From positions 2,655,436-2,719,435 of the forward strand of contig MU004183.1 of NCBI GenBank assembly GCA_010093605.1: a stretch of 64,000 bases of DNA, given 5' to 3'. The notes beneath the pieces were generated by a model. It searched no databases, had not been told where the DNA came from, and saw only the letters and a program-made list of their open reading frames with translations. Shown here one piece after another: positions 10,790 through 22,371 of the stretch. The translations under genes and the position numbers were made by a program. The DNA comes from Lophium mytilinum. Lineage: Eukaryota; Ascomycota; Dothideomycetes; Mytilinidiales; Mytilinidiaceae. Positions within the stretch are counted from its first letter, which is position 1; every line of letters starts with the position of its first letter.

Positions 10790-12520
10790 TCATGACCTTC
10801 TGCTCATTGCAAAGCGAACCGCATAATATCCCAACGCGCCCAGTCCCATCAGCGCCGGCATAGCGATGAGACCAATCCCAGTAAATATACCCTGCTCAAA
10901 AAAGCCAACCTGACCTTCTTTCATACGCTTGACACTGGGCAGAAGCTTGTCTGACACTTTCTGAAGCACTTTCTCTGAGGCACTAAAACTAGGATCGTGC
11001 AGTGTTTGCCGCACAAGCTGCGACTGGACTGAAGGAGTAACAAACCGAGAGCGTTGAACAGTGAATAGAGCGGTCGGATAGCGTGTGGACCGTTCTACAG
11101 GCGAGCTGAGCGGTGCAGCGGGTCCAACTACAAAGGTGGTCAGAACAACTAGTGAAGTCATTGTGGTGGACGACATGACAATAGACGCAGACTCACGTAA
11201 CATCTCCAGGGGTATTTGATTGACAAATGACACATGAGCGCCAAGGAACTGGCTCAAATATTTGCTTGCTTTCAAATCGGCAAATACATATGAAGCCAGC
11301 AGTTCTCCGTTTCTTCAGAAGTTAGCAGCCACCGCGCTAATATCAACCAATCAGACTATTTGACAACTTACTGGTTGGCAAGATCAATTGCGTCGTCCAA
11401 AGACTTTACACTGTGCACGAGGAGACTGCGGGTTGATATCTTCCTGCTCAACGTCTTGGAGGACCTGCGAGGGTTGTTAGCGTACGAGGATCTTGTCTTG
11501 TGGCCGCTTTCCATGACTGCAAGACTAGATGGTCTGGAAGCCTACCTGCTATTCACCTCAATCACCGCGCAGTTTGCTATTGAAGTCACCACTTGTATCT
11601 CGTCGGTTCTTTTCAACTCTTTCATCAAGCTGTCCGCCTCGCTTTGACTCGTTGACGCTGAAGACTTTGATAATTCGAATTCGGTGGCAAATTTCATTGT
11701 CTCTTCCACGACAGCGTTCAGGAAAGGCTTCTTGCAGAACTCATTGACCAGAACGATATCCGGGGCATAGGGAGATCGGCCGCCAAAGCCAAACCTCGCT
11801 ATGACAAGCGCCTTTGCCGCTTCCGAGAAATTGGCAGTGCGATCAACAACGGCGACGACCTGCGCTTGTGAAGGTGAGATCAGTCTCATGGCAGTTGCTG
11901 GCTCCTCAGATCCTCTCTGGAGAACCTTCATGTGATGTAAACCTAGCTCATCATCTGTGGCGCGACTTGAAACGATTTCGAAGATATCGGAATCCAAGGC
12001 GATTTTCAGAATTCTTTGAAGCAACGAGGGCACTTCACGGAGGGTCTTTTCCAGCTGTAAGACAGTGATTGTTAGTAAAAGTGCGTGCCCGGTCTGGAAA
12101 CTTGAGGTTTTTCGGTCATCTTACCTCGATCACCACACAATTACCAGCTGCGACAGCAGCGGAAAGCGGTACAACGATGGAGTAAAACAATGAATACGTT
12201 GTCGGAACGATATACACGATTCCCACTCCCTCTCTCAATGACGGCGCGTCCTCTCCGCGTGCAACCGCGTACTCTTCGTGAAGGGCCTTCGTCGCGTCTA
12301 GTGACGCGTAGTATTCTCTCAAGCACATGAGTGCCAGTAAGTACTCAACCCGCGCCTCGGGGATGCTGTTGCCACCATCCCTGTAGATTGCCTGTATGAC
12401 TGACTCACTATTGTCAATGAGGACATTGTGCAGCTTTTCCAATTGGGTTTGGCGATAGATCACATTCTGGCATCGTCCGTCAATGGCGGCCTCACGGATG
12501 CGCTGTAACGGCCCTGGCAT
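10790..12520 (-). CDS. ALDH3-like protein with C-terminal membrane anchor and no catalytic Cys
   Basis: Aldehyde-dehydrogenase fold protein of 483 residues. Model: complement(join(10790..11127, 11197..11312, 11372..11464, 11546..12054, 12125..12520)). Introns are 59-81 bp and the splices restore PLEMLLGPAAPLS and RSLLVHSVKSLDDAIDLANQ. ALDH3 hallmarks: VGIVYIVPTTYSLFYSIVVP early, then NCVVIE. At the catalytic loop the protein reads GGRSPYAPDIVLVNE (from residue 223) where active ALDH3 enzymes have GQTCIAPDY, so Pro227 replaces the nucleophile Cys. The LELGG segment holding the general-base Glu is LISPS. Near the C-terminus, FTGIGLIAMPALMGLGALGY is a transmembrane segment, as in microsomal fatty aldehyde dehydrogenase. 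It is probably not an ordinary aldehyde oxidase. An upstream in-frame ATG at 12715 would add 65 residues. Confidence 0.85.
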
Positions 12521-12835
12521 GTTGGGGTTTTGGCGAAGGTGGCAGAGTGGCGCAACCAGCAAAGTGCGACTAAGTCCAATGTAAGGGCTGTCGAATTCTG
12601 CTACAAGCCCCTTGTGATATGCTCTAATTGAGTCATGTCTTGCGTTTCGGCTAGCGCTCCCCACCTGCTTCCCGCTCACTCCACATATCTCCACTTCCCG
12701 AACGGCCAAGAACATGAGCTTCGATTTGCTCCAAGCAACCGGAACTAACCTACACGGTTTCGTCGCCCATTATGAATCTTCATTAGACACCACAATTTTT
12801 CCCTAGAAAGTGATCCACCACCAGTCAATTCCAGC
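12521..12835. promoter_or_regulatory. Divergent promoter region
   Basis: 315 bp between the chosen ALDH-like start and the small orphan gene on the other strand. If the ALDH-like protein starts at 12715 instead, the promoter shrinks to about 120 bp. No clear motif is seen. Confidence 0.4.
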
Positions 12836-13320
12836 ATGTCCACCACTACGACCACGGATACAACCCGCTATGCAGTACACAGCTACTTGGCCGACTACGA
12901 GCTCCATCACTCAGACCACCCCTCCACGTCTGCACCCAGACCGAACAGTCATCCAGATCCCCGCCAATTGGGCTCGTCCGCATCGCCACACACAACCGCA
13001 GAACTTGTACAACTAAACCCACCACAATGGCCCTCGAACCACCGCCGCATTCCTCCATATCGGCCCATCAATAGAGCTTTAGATCAGAGCCAAAGAAAGG
13101 TCTTTCTAAGTACAGGGGAGAGGATCTTCTTATTTGTTATGTTCACAGGACTACAGGTGAACGTGGTAAGCCACAGTCATCTTCTTGCACGTCAAAGTTG
13201 GTGTACCCATATAGCTGATACTGACCAAACTGTGCCCAGGACATCAATCGCTTGTGGAATGCCACTGGTGGAAGGCTTGCACAATCTGTATTTCAGTACA
13301 AGATTGGGGGTGAGTGGTGA
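12836..13320 (+). CDS. Small orphan protein, 136 residues
   Basis: Model: join(12836..13165, 13240..13320). The 74-bp intron has GTAAGC, a CTGAC branch site and CAG, and splicing gives a sensible C-terminus, VDINRLWNATGG. Unspliced reading also stays open to about 13327, so splicing is an inference. The N-terminal half is Thr/Ser/Pro/His-rich and probably disordered. A short hydrophobic stretch, ERIFLFVMFTGLQVNV, lies at about residues 95-110 and is too short for a confident membrane span. I recognise no family. It diverges from the ALDH-like gene. Confidence 0.5.
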
Positions 13321-13581
13321 TGCATGAATAGTTGAGTTAGGGTACACTGAAGAGCCAGTCTATTTGAAGACCACTACAAGCATATGACTGCTCCGATGCA
13401 AGCTTAAATATCATGCAATACCACTCCTTTATTCAAGTTAGATCTAGCCAGGCGTTCAATTGAACTCTTCACACTGTAATGGCATGAGGAAGTTATACAA
13501 GGTGCTACTATTTTGAGCTGCATGCTATGTAGCCTCTGATCCCAGATCTTGATCGCGGTGCTCGCTCAACTCATCAGCATA

Positions 13582-15589
13582 TCAGGCTGGCGGAATGATA
13601 GGAAGGACGATGTAGTTCGGCGATGTTGAGCCAAAATGAATGTGGTTCATTCCGTCGAACTTCTCTTGACTCCTGCGATGATGTGAGAACAAGCTTTGGA
13701 TGGATGCTTGGAGCAAGGCGACTTACCTATCAGCTGGATCATTATGCTGGAATCTGTCACAACCCTGCGTGTCACCAGAAGCGACTTCAAAGATGATCTT
13801 CCCTCCCTTCTCAGCTACCACATTCGTCGGCCATATTTCGACGTCTACGGCATAGATCTCTCCAGGGATGACTGGTTGGGTGTCTTTGCTCGTATAATGT
13901 CGATAAGGTAGCCACGGCCGATCTTTGGGGTGGTTGGGATCTGTGTTGCGCAAACTAACTCGGAGCCAGCCTTTTGTCAAGGGCACAGGATCACCTGCCG
14001 TACCAGTGTAGTGCACTTCCTTGCCCTCAGGAGAGATGTACCGGAGTGTGATGAACAAATCGATGTCCGTCGGAACCGTTTTGTTATTTGGGTAAGGACT
14101 CACTGAGACGTTCAGATGCGCTACGACGTGGCCCGTGATTTCGGTATCGGCATCAAATGGCGCGGTCTCAAATTGGACGGTTTGGGGATTTTCTAGCGTT
14201 CCGAGAGCTTGGTATGAAAGCTTCCTTTGCTCCCTGTTCGGCTCATTTTGCGACAGTCTTTTTTCCGGTGTGAGGTAGAACTTCGAATAGCGAGTGCGTG
14301 CTATCGGCCACTCGCTTTCGCTCCTTCGGTGGTACTTTTGCTCTCCTTCGGCGTTGTTGTATCCAACATCACCCTGGCGAAGTATCAAACTGACAGGAGG
14401 AACTTTGCCCTTCACGGTCCACCCTTCCCGATCGTCCCCTTTAAGAAAAGCGTCGAGGAAGCTGCGCTGAACCTCAGCTTCGGCTTTGTAGTAGAATGGT
14501 AAGTCGTGGCGCCCCGTGATGAAACGTAAGTACTTCATGTCGGAACCTGCCCACGTATAACCTTGAACATTCCCGCGAAGATGCAGGCAAATACCTCCCC
14601 AGTTCGCGACGCTCAACAAAGGGACTTGGATGTCGCTCATAGAATACTCTTTCGACGCATAATACGGATCGTCCCGATACTTGAACATCGCATTATCTTT
14701 GGTCTGATCCTGCCGGTTGCTCACGAGTTCGGCTTCGGGAAGATCTCCTTCGATGGTATCTGGCCCCCATTTGCGAGCAGCTCTGCCTCCTCCGCCGTAC
14801 TGATTCGAAACCACTTGGCGATCCCACCAGAACTTGATGAACCCATTGGACAATATTCCACCCTGCCGGCATCGATCGCGGTAGTAGTCAGACATGCCCT
14901 CCCATGGGATGATTGCAGACAGGCCTTTTGGCTGACGAGCTGCAACACGCCATTGGCTTCCACCATAGTAACTATCCCACAGCTTCTTAGTCAATGGCCT
15001 CAGAACAGAGCTGGAGATGCCTTACCTGATACCAAGCAAGCCCACTTTGCCTGAAGACCAAGGCTGTGCTGCTGCCCATTCGACCACGTCGACAAACGCG
15101 TCGCTGGTGCCACGCGACATGGTATCTAGGAGACCTGGGGACTGCCCACATCCTCGCTCGTCTGCGCGGACAACTGCATAGCCATGGCTAGTCCAAAAGC
15201 CTGGATCTGGGACTTCCCAAGCTGAGTGGGCTGACTTATGCTCTGGGTTGACCTCGGCGAACGAGTTTGGATGGAAACTGAGAATCGTTGAAATTTAGCG
15301 CTTGTGCTTGCTATAGGGGTCTTTTCTCCTTTTGAAAGTGATGAGAGGTTCTGCATTGCTGCTTTAATCTCTTGGGGCATTCTTACTCCTCGTAGGGGAT
15401 GTCTTTTCCGTACGGTCCATAAGTGACAATGACGGGGACCTTGGAGTGTTCCCCCGAGCTCTTCGGTCGATAAACATTGCAGCGAACTAATCCTTCGCCT
15501 GCTTGAAGCTCAATGCTAGCATTTTGCTCAAATATATAGGCAAAGGAAGAGGAGTCAATTGTGTGAAGGTCTTTGATCGGGTTCGGCAT
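13582..15589 (-). CDS. CocE/NonD-family alpha/beta hydrolase (X-Pro dipeptidyl-peptidase S15 fold)
   Basis: Serine hydrolase of 596 residues acting on ester or amide bonds; named relatives are cocaine esterase and glutaryl acylases. Model: complement(join(13582..13672, 13727..14971, 15026..15277, 15387..15589)). Introns are 54, 54 and 109 bp. The nucleophile motif GISYYGG (Ser152) is built across the second junction. Other family marks are VTYGPYGKD, HGYAVVRADERGCGQSPG, IPWEGMSDYYRD and a C-terminal jelly-roll domain with HVVAHLNVSVS. The end NYIVLPIIPP is typical. I prefer the Met at 15589 because a TATA-like TATATAA lies at 15645-15651; an in-frame Met at 15634 would add 15 residues. It may remove an acyl or ester group from a cluster intermediate; this is inference. 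Confidence 0.9.
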
Positions 15590-15644
15590 GATGTATTGAG
15601 ACAGCCCCTTTGCTGGAGACAGAGAGAGATGCAAGTGGTGGGCC

Positions 15645-15651
15645 TATATAA
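15645..15651 (-). promoter_or_regulatory. TATA-like element upstream of the hydrolase gene
   Basis: TATATAA-type sequence 56-62 bp before the preferred start codon at 15589 and only about 10 bp before the alternative one at 15634. This spacing favours initiation at 15589. Seen directly; function inferred. Confidence 0.4.
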
Positions 15652-16807
15652 AGCGCGTCCGCCGGCCCACCTGCACTCGTGAAGCGGGAGTGGCCGGGTG
15701 CCGCCGCATGGGGCCGAACTTGGCACTCAGGGCAGCCGTGAAATGTCGGGACCACTCACCTTTGCTCAATCCGAATGAACAGCCAGTCATAGTGTCTGAG
15801 CACATGTCAGGACCTACCGTACTCTCTCCATAATGAGAAGTCCCCTTTGGCACGCCAGTTAATCCCCTAAATTAAAGGGTGTAGCGGACTGAACCCTAGC
15901 TGAAGTACGTATCAGGCCGACTAAGGGGCGGGCGGCCCACAACTCAAGTCGCTCGTGTTGACCTGATTCGCTGGATATTTATGCTTGAGATAGCGTGCCA
16001 AGGTGAGCTTCCCAGTTGATTGAGAGAACAAACGGCATGCCACGACCGTGGACTGAAGGCTACAATAAAGCCAACGCAAAAGACCGAAGGCAAATAACCG
16101 CACCTTCTGCGTAAATGCACGCGATGACAGGGGCATCTGCTCGGCGATCGAATTCTCAGGATTAACAATTAACAGTTCTTTGGAAAGGGCCACGCTTCAT
16201 GCGAGTTGCGATGACGAGAGAGAAAGTCGCAGAGACGGAGGGATGCAAAGTTGACAACCAAGATAGTGACGCAGGAACGATGACTGCATCCTTGCTTCTG
16301 GACTCTATACGTCCACTATGAGGTTTTATAGTCAAGTTTCGGTGACGATAAACTTAGTACTATGTTGGAAATGCAAGAAAATGTAGGAAGGCAATACCCA
16401 GGGAAAGAATCTATAGGAAAATGGTCATGATGAGAGTCACGATTCGATTAAACAAAGACACGAAAGGGAGCGACGCAGAAGCAAGTAATGAGCACGGCGT
16501 AGCGACGGTAAGCCATTACAAGTGTGGGGGATAATCGGGTTGCGTCTTTTGCCGTCAATGTATCGCGCTAACACCCAAAAGAAGTAGCTTTGTGTCTCAA
16601 CCATATAGACAGGAAGACTTGTGCCAAATAGGCTCAAGAGTTCCTAGAGACTAATTAAGAATAGTGTACGACCACGATAAGGCGCAGCAAACAGTCAAGG
16701 GGTTCGAGATCTTGTAATCATCTTCATTGAGTGCAGTATGGGGTACTGTACAAACGCAAAATTGGAAGAGAACGATCCTTAGCGGCTGCTTGTAAGACAC
16801 TAATAGC
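15652..16807. other. Intergenic spacer
   Basis: About 1.2 kb between the hydrolase promoter and the Ppo stop codon. Short ORFs on the minus strand (60-90 codons) have no recognisable motif. No repeat structure or RNA gene was detected by eye. Confidence 0.45.
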
Positions 16808-19800
16808 TTAATCAACTAGATCTAGCTCGGCCTTCCGCTTGCCCAAAATAGCTTCAATCTGGCCGAGTCCAAGGCTCTGACCCACCTGTGCTGGCGGCGC
16901 CTTAAAGGAGCCTTTACCATGTCCACTGAAGTGGAGCTTCCAGGCTAGACGTAATGTTAGCGAACTGAATATGTTTGGAGGTCTTCGAGGCACAAACTAA
17001 GGGTGGGCCGAACTTACTACTTGCATCGAAAGAAAGATAACTCCAACTGTCATTAAGATAGCACCGCTCCGTGCCAACTTGGATAGTCTTGACCGTTCCC
17101 ATGAGGCCCGGCGCAGGCCGCAAGTCCTTCAGCCCAGCAGCCAGCTTGACCATACCGACAATAAATGCTGTTGCAATCTCGCGACCCACGCAGTCGTGTG
17201 GGCCGGTGCTGAAAGCCGTGATCAGGCCGTCTTGCTTGCGGGTTGGGATGAATTTGTCGGCGTCGCGCACAGCCTTTGGGTCGCGTCCAGCCGCACCGAG
17301 AAGCAGCACGACGGCCTCGCCAGGCTTTATGTCCTGTCCCTCGAGTGTCACAGCTTGCGTGGCAATGCGAAGGTTGCGCTGTGCTGTTGTCAGTCGCAGT
17401 GCCTCGAGCACGTACGACCGCAGCATCTGATCGTCGTTGGCGGCTGCGAGTGACTGCACGCGGTTCCAGTGCTCCTTGTTCTCTTCTCGAAGGAAAAGTT
17501 GCATGATCTCGCAAAGCTAGGTACTCAGTCAGCTGCACATCTTGACCTTGAATGCATGCATCAACTTACTGCTGAAACCGGCACACCGATACCGCCGAAG
17601 GCCGTCAACCAGCAAATGTCAGCGGTTTCTTCTGGAGTTTTACCCCTGGCAAGGAAGCCCTCGACGATCTTGCGCCCACATGAGCGAAGGGAACCCTGTT
17701 TGATGGCAGCGCTTCGGGATCTGTACTTCTCCGAGAACATGGCGGCCAGGTAGCCAGCCAAGCCCAGACTTCCCTTCTCACCTGCCACGTCCTTGACCAG
17801 AGTGCGGCCTGTTTCGGTCATAATCGCGGCACCCTCCTGGGCCCAGCGACGCCGGTTCCAAGCCATCGCAGGGTCATTGTTGTTGACACCCCACACACGG
17901 ATGTTGAGCAAGTGCTTGTACAGCTCAGTGGGCGAAAGTGAGCCGCTCTTGTTTTCATCTGTCCGGATGTCAAGGTAGAAGACGTCCGCGAGCAACTGAG
18001 CATTCAGTGGAATTGCAATATCGCGGATAAAGTCAATCTGGTAGAGATCTTTCTTCATCTCGAAGGTTTCCTTGGCCAGAAGCTTCGAGCCTACCTCTGC
18101 GACAAAGTTCGAAACTGCGGCCCCGAAGCCTGGCACGCTATGAAATACATCCTGTACTAGCCGTTTCTGTGCAGCATTCTCGGGCTTGTCGGCGCCAAGC
18201 ATGAACCAGCTGAAGTCTTTGCCCGAGCCTGGGAAAAGATCATTGACGGCTGGAAGCCATGGCACAACAAATCGTTGTTTGTCCTGGAGGACTTCTTTCA
18301 CAGCGGCTTGCTCAGCAAGGACATGGATGGGTCGTGGAGCTTTTGGATCTTTGTCCGTATAGAGCTGGATGGTACCAATCTCCTTTGCGATGGCCTCGTT
18401 CGCCTTCTTAGTGTACATAGGCTGCATGACGTGTAATGAGTTAAATGGGAACCAGCCTGGCAATGCACGCTGAATGAGCTTGTAAAACATGGAGCCACCC
18501 AGGGTCTTGTAGTCCTGTTGGACCTCGTTGTAGCCCCAAGCGGTAAGATTGCTAACCGTATAGTCGATGGTGTTGAACCGGTCGGAGCGGACCAACGTGA
18601 TTGCATCCGACAAGACGGCTCGGCCGACGGAGTATGTTGGACAGATGCCACAGCCTGGATTGAGCGCAGGCTTGAAGTCCTCAATCATCAGACCAGGATA
18701 CAACTCGACCATGTCCGGATGGGTATACAGCTTCTCCAGCAGGCCGGCAATTTCCGTGTCAGAGTTAATGTCAGAGAATTTGGCATGGCGCTTGAGTCCA
18801 AAGAAGTCTCTAAACTCATTCAGGCTCGCAACTTGCCATCTTCGCCCTTGCATGATGCCAAGAATCTCAACCACGCGAAGGGCTTTGGGGACCATACGAG
18901 CACCGAAGCACCCTGCCGGGTCTTCCATGCTTTCCTTCATCACCTTAACAAGATCTTCATCCTTGAACATGCCATTGTCTTGTCTGTGAAGACCGCCGAA
19001 CTCTCGCTTACTGGGATCTGGATCCAGATTGCCGAAGAACTTTTGCAAAGCCCCTAGTAGCTCGTACATGTCGATTTTGTTGATATCTTCCATGGTTTTC
19101 CCAGGGAACGCCGACAAGAAGAAGTCATTGGTCCACTTCTCGTCTCTCTTGGAAATGCAAGAGTGGAAACGGTATAAAAGGTTGAACTCAACACTGACCT
19201 GGTTTCCAATCCCACGTGGAGCTCCTTCGGGATCGAAGTGCTTGTCGATATCAACGCGAGGATCCAAAGTCCACGTGCTATCCGAGTGATGTGTATTGGT
19301 AATGGCACGGAGATAGTCGTGTAGACAGATGTTGATGTACAAACCGCCGACGATCAGTCTAGCAGTATTGAAGAGATCGTGGTCCTGTTTAGCGACAGCT
19401 TTGGCGATGTCTTCGGGAGTGGGATTCTTGAGCTGTGCGAGAGAAAAGCGTCCGTTCTCATTGATCTTCAGTAGTATCCCCGCGACGTAGTTGTGGAATC
19501 TGTTGTACATGACAAGCATGACGTTGACACCCGGAGGTTGGCCTAATAGGCGCTTCTCGTGGAAAGTGTCTGGCTTCAGCTTGCCTTCCTTCATCGTGCG
19601 AATCTCCAGCTGGTCTGCAAGGCTGGAACCATACAATGGCGCCAAATCGAGGTACGAAGATGTATCCGAGATGTTCATGTTGGTTCTGTTGGTACGGAAA
19701 ATGTCGTGGATGATGATGGATGCATGGTAGAACAGTATCGACGAGATACCAGCGGGATTCTCCTTGAAAGTACCCTCCTCGCGGGCCATCAGTAAGTCGA

Positions 19801-20548
19801 AAAGAAGTCCTGGGTCTGGCTTCACTCCATGGAGCTTCTTTGTCGTATGCACCGACTTCGCGTATGGCGTCCCTGCCCGGCCAAGATCGGGAGTGAGGAT
19901 GTTGTTGTAGCTTCCGTCGGGCGTTCGGTACTGGTACATGGCATGCGGTGGCTGCGGCATCGTCTCAGTGATCGTGACGCCATTCTCTGGGGACTTGTAC
20001 TCGATGGTGTCGGTCAACTTCTCGTCTTTTTTGTCGGTCTCCACCTCAAACTTGACGTCGCCGCCCATGTAGCTCAAAGGCGGATGCTGAAGGTTGTCCC
20101 ATAGAGTGTCGATCAGCTTGTTGGTCAAGTTAATCCGGGTCTGTGAGCCTTCAGGTAAGGTGGTAAGGACATGGATTAGCGTCTCTGTTGATCCTTTCTT
20201 GTCATCCAGAGGCTCGCCTTTGTTGAGTAGATCTTGGATGATAGGAATGAGTTCATGAAGCTTGATCTTACTCCGCACTGAGGCGTAGTCACGGAGAAGA
20301 CTGGTGGCAATGGCCTTCGGGTCGGCAAAGAAGTTCCTTGCCTTTTTCTGCTCGCCAGCATAGCTCTCGCCAGCCTGATATTTCTCTTCTGGTGCTGTCA
20401 TAGCTGTGGCTTTGGCGATGTCACCGGCATAGTTGTACAACACGAATGCAGCGGCACTGGCAAGTGCAGCCGTACCGAGTTCCACACTCTTGGCGATCAT
20501 GTTCAGGTAAGGGTAATTGAAAAGGGGAGGATGTGGGCAGAATATCAC
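16808..20548 (-). CDS. ppo-like: Psi-producing oxygenase: fatty-acid dioxygenase fused to a P450 domain
   Basis: Bifunctional oxylipin synthase. The N-terminal haem-peroxidase domain oxygenates C18 fatty acids, and the C-terminal P450 isomerises the hydroperoxide to a diol. These products act in fungal development signalling. Model: complement(join(16808..16944, 17018..17516, 17570..20548)), 1204 residues from the first Met. Seen: distal His281 in IIIHDIFRTN, and the YRFH motif (Tyr459, His462) characteristic of the family. The P450 part has EALRL (ExxR helix) and the cysteine haem motif GPHDCVGREIA. Because the P450 Cys is present it resembles PpoA-type diol synthases rather than PpoC-type proteins lacking that Cys. 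Met17 (20500) and Met50 are alternative starts; the stretch before Met50 includes a hydrophobic ELGTAALASAAAFVLY segment. No frameshift or truncation. Confidence 0.95.
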
Positions 20549-22371
20549 GAGAATATACTGGGACTTTTATACAAAAATCCGTGACAATTGGCAGCTACCG
20601 TGGATAGAGGTACTTGTGGCTGCATTCACAGCCGACGACGCGAGGATCAGCTCTAGCTAGCTGCAGCTGATCTAGTTCCAAAGCGCATGGTAAATTCGAG
20701 TGGATCATTAATGGCTTGCGGCGCTTCCGGAGATGCATGTGGCCGCCTCGCGTGCACGCTGAAGCTGGCCTGAAAGACAATATGCCATGATAGACGGCGC
20801 CACAAAGCATGGCGCCCGGGAGAGACAGCTATTTCTGCAGGGTACAGGGGCAGAAACGCGAAAGGTGTCGAATGAAGAATGTAGATCGGAAGCATGTAGA
20901 GCGGGGGCACCGGGGAACGGCTGGCTGAGGCGGGAACAGCCAGGACAAGCTCGCCCTGGGCTTGCATTCTGGACCCCGAGAGGTCTGTGTGGCTGGCTGT
21001 ATTCGTGGGGCAGTCCGGATGGGGGTTGCGCAGGTGCCCAGATGGGTGGCTGCAAGAGTAGATTACCATACCGGAAGATGATGAGAGAGCTTTGATTGGC
21101 CGAAATAGCCTTTGCAGGTTAGAAGGCCTTTTATCACGCAGCATTTACAAGATATACTCACCACAACATGTAGCAAGGTGCTGTAGTGTGTGTGCCCGTG
21201 TGAGAGTGTCCTTGCAATATGGTATTGTGTGAGGCGGGCGCAAGCTCTGCTTTTACTCCCCTTTCCATCAACATGGCGAATAACGCTCAAAACGCATCCA
21301 AAACCCTTTATTCGAGTAATATTTCTGCACAGTGATTAGAGGAGAGTAGTTTGCGATTAAGGTTCATGACTATTGTGGGTGGATACTAGTGATGGAGTTT
21401 GTTCGATGTGTGGTGTTTCACTCGCTGTCTCGCCGAGTGCGTCTGGCCCAGCGCATGGATCGCAAGGTAAGCGACTTACGGGTGCGGTGGCGGACCGCGC
21501 CGACAGTTAGGGGCGGTCTGTAGCCCGTGCCCGGGTGGGACACCTGCTGACGATCGGAGCTTCCTCCACGCCTACAGCTTATGGACGCATGCTATGGTGA
21601 GTGTATCGAGTAGATGCTGCGTAACAAAGGCTTCTCAACCCTGCAAAGGCTATTCCGGCCAATTGGATCTCTCTCATCAGCTTCCGGTACGGTAATTACC
21701 CTTACAGCCGCCTGCAAGCTAACCAAAGCATGCGGCCATAGGCTGAAGCCTCAACCCACGTCGTCTAAGCGAGCATAGCAGTGCTCATTCGGCCCCTTTC
21801 GACCAAGTGCTCCGTCGCTAGTGGCGCTGCCATATTGCCGGGTATGGCCCAAATGCGCCATCACTTGCTCGCATAGCATGTAGTGTCTGGATGCCTCGTA
21901 GCTGGACTCTGCAAGAAGGCGAGCTTCTCCACAAGTTGGCGCCAAAGCCTTCTCAAATCGGCATCTCAGCCAGCCACAGCGGGGCAGCGGTAGTGCTAAA
22001 GCCTTTTCGAACCGGTAGCTCAGCCAGCCACAGCCTTGTGTTCAGCTTTGAGCTGATTAGGCTTTCTGCCAGGACCGCTTTTGGCTATCGGATCGCTAGT
22101 CCGTGCTTTCCAAGCACGGGATCAGGAGCTTGCTTGCAGGCAATTGACCCCTCCATGTGGTCAAATCTAGGACGACACCATCTCTCTCACCAATACAGTG
22201 ATCGGCGAGCCCGTCTGCCCTCACCTTTCTTGACAACGCAGTCTAGAACAGCCTTCTTCCAGCCGTCCTACCACTTGTAGGGTGTGGGAATGGATTCCAT
22301 GCTAGCTTTACCTCTTTCCCGCAATATATCTATGCCCACTCCTCCGTTCCCCTCTTCCTTGCTCTAGATTA
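20549..22371. other. Gene-poor spacer
   Basis: 1.8 kb between the Ppo start and the DUF2235 gene, and so the promoter region for both. It has several overlapping ORFs below 170 codons on both strands with no recognisable motif or conserved start. It contains one 37-bp imperfect direct repeat (21944-21980 and 21998-22034). No tRNA-like fold was found by eye. Confidence 0.5.
21944..22034 (+). repeat. 37-bp imperfect direct repeat, two copies 54 bp apart
   Basis: Copies at 21944-21980 and 21998-22034 share an AAAGCCTT start and end in CTCAGCCAGCCACAGC. They differ by a few, mainly transition, changes. It could be a duplicated promoter segment of the DUF2235 gene or a remnant of a local duplication. 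Confidence 0.7.

Noticed and set aside
18518-19057. 179-codon plus-strand ORF
   Set aside because: Antisense to the long Ppo exon; composition follows the sense gene.
20653-21144. 163-codon minus-strand ORF upstream of the Ppo gene
   Set aside because: Low-complexity Pro/Ser/His content, overlapped by ORFs on the other strand, no recognised domain.
21420-21600. Possible tRNA gene in a GC-rich patch
   Set aside because: No cloverleaf with a T-loop GTTC-type motif and acceptor pairing could be drawn.
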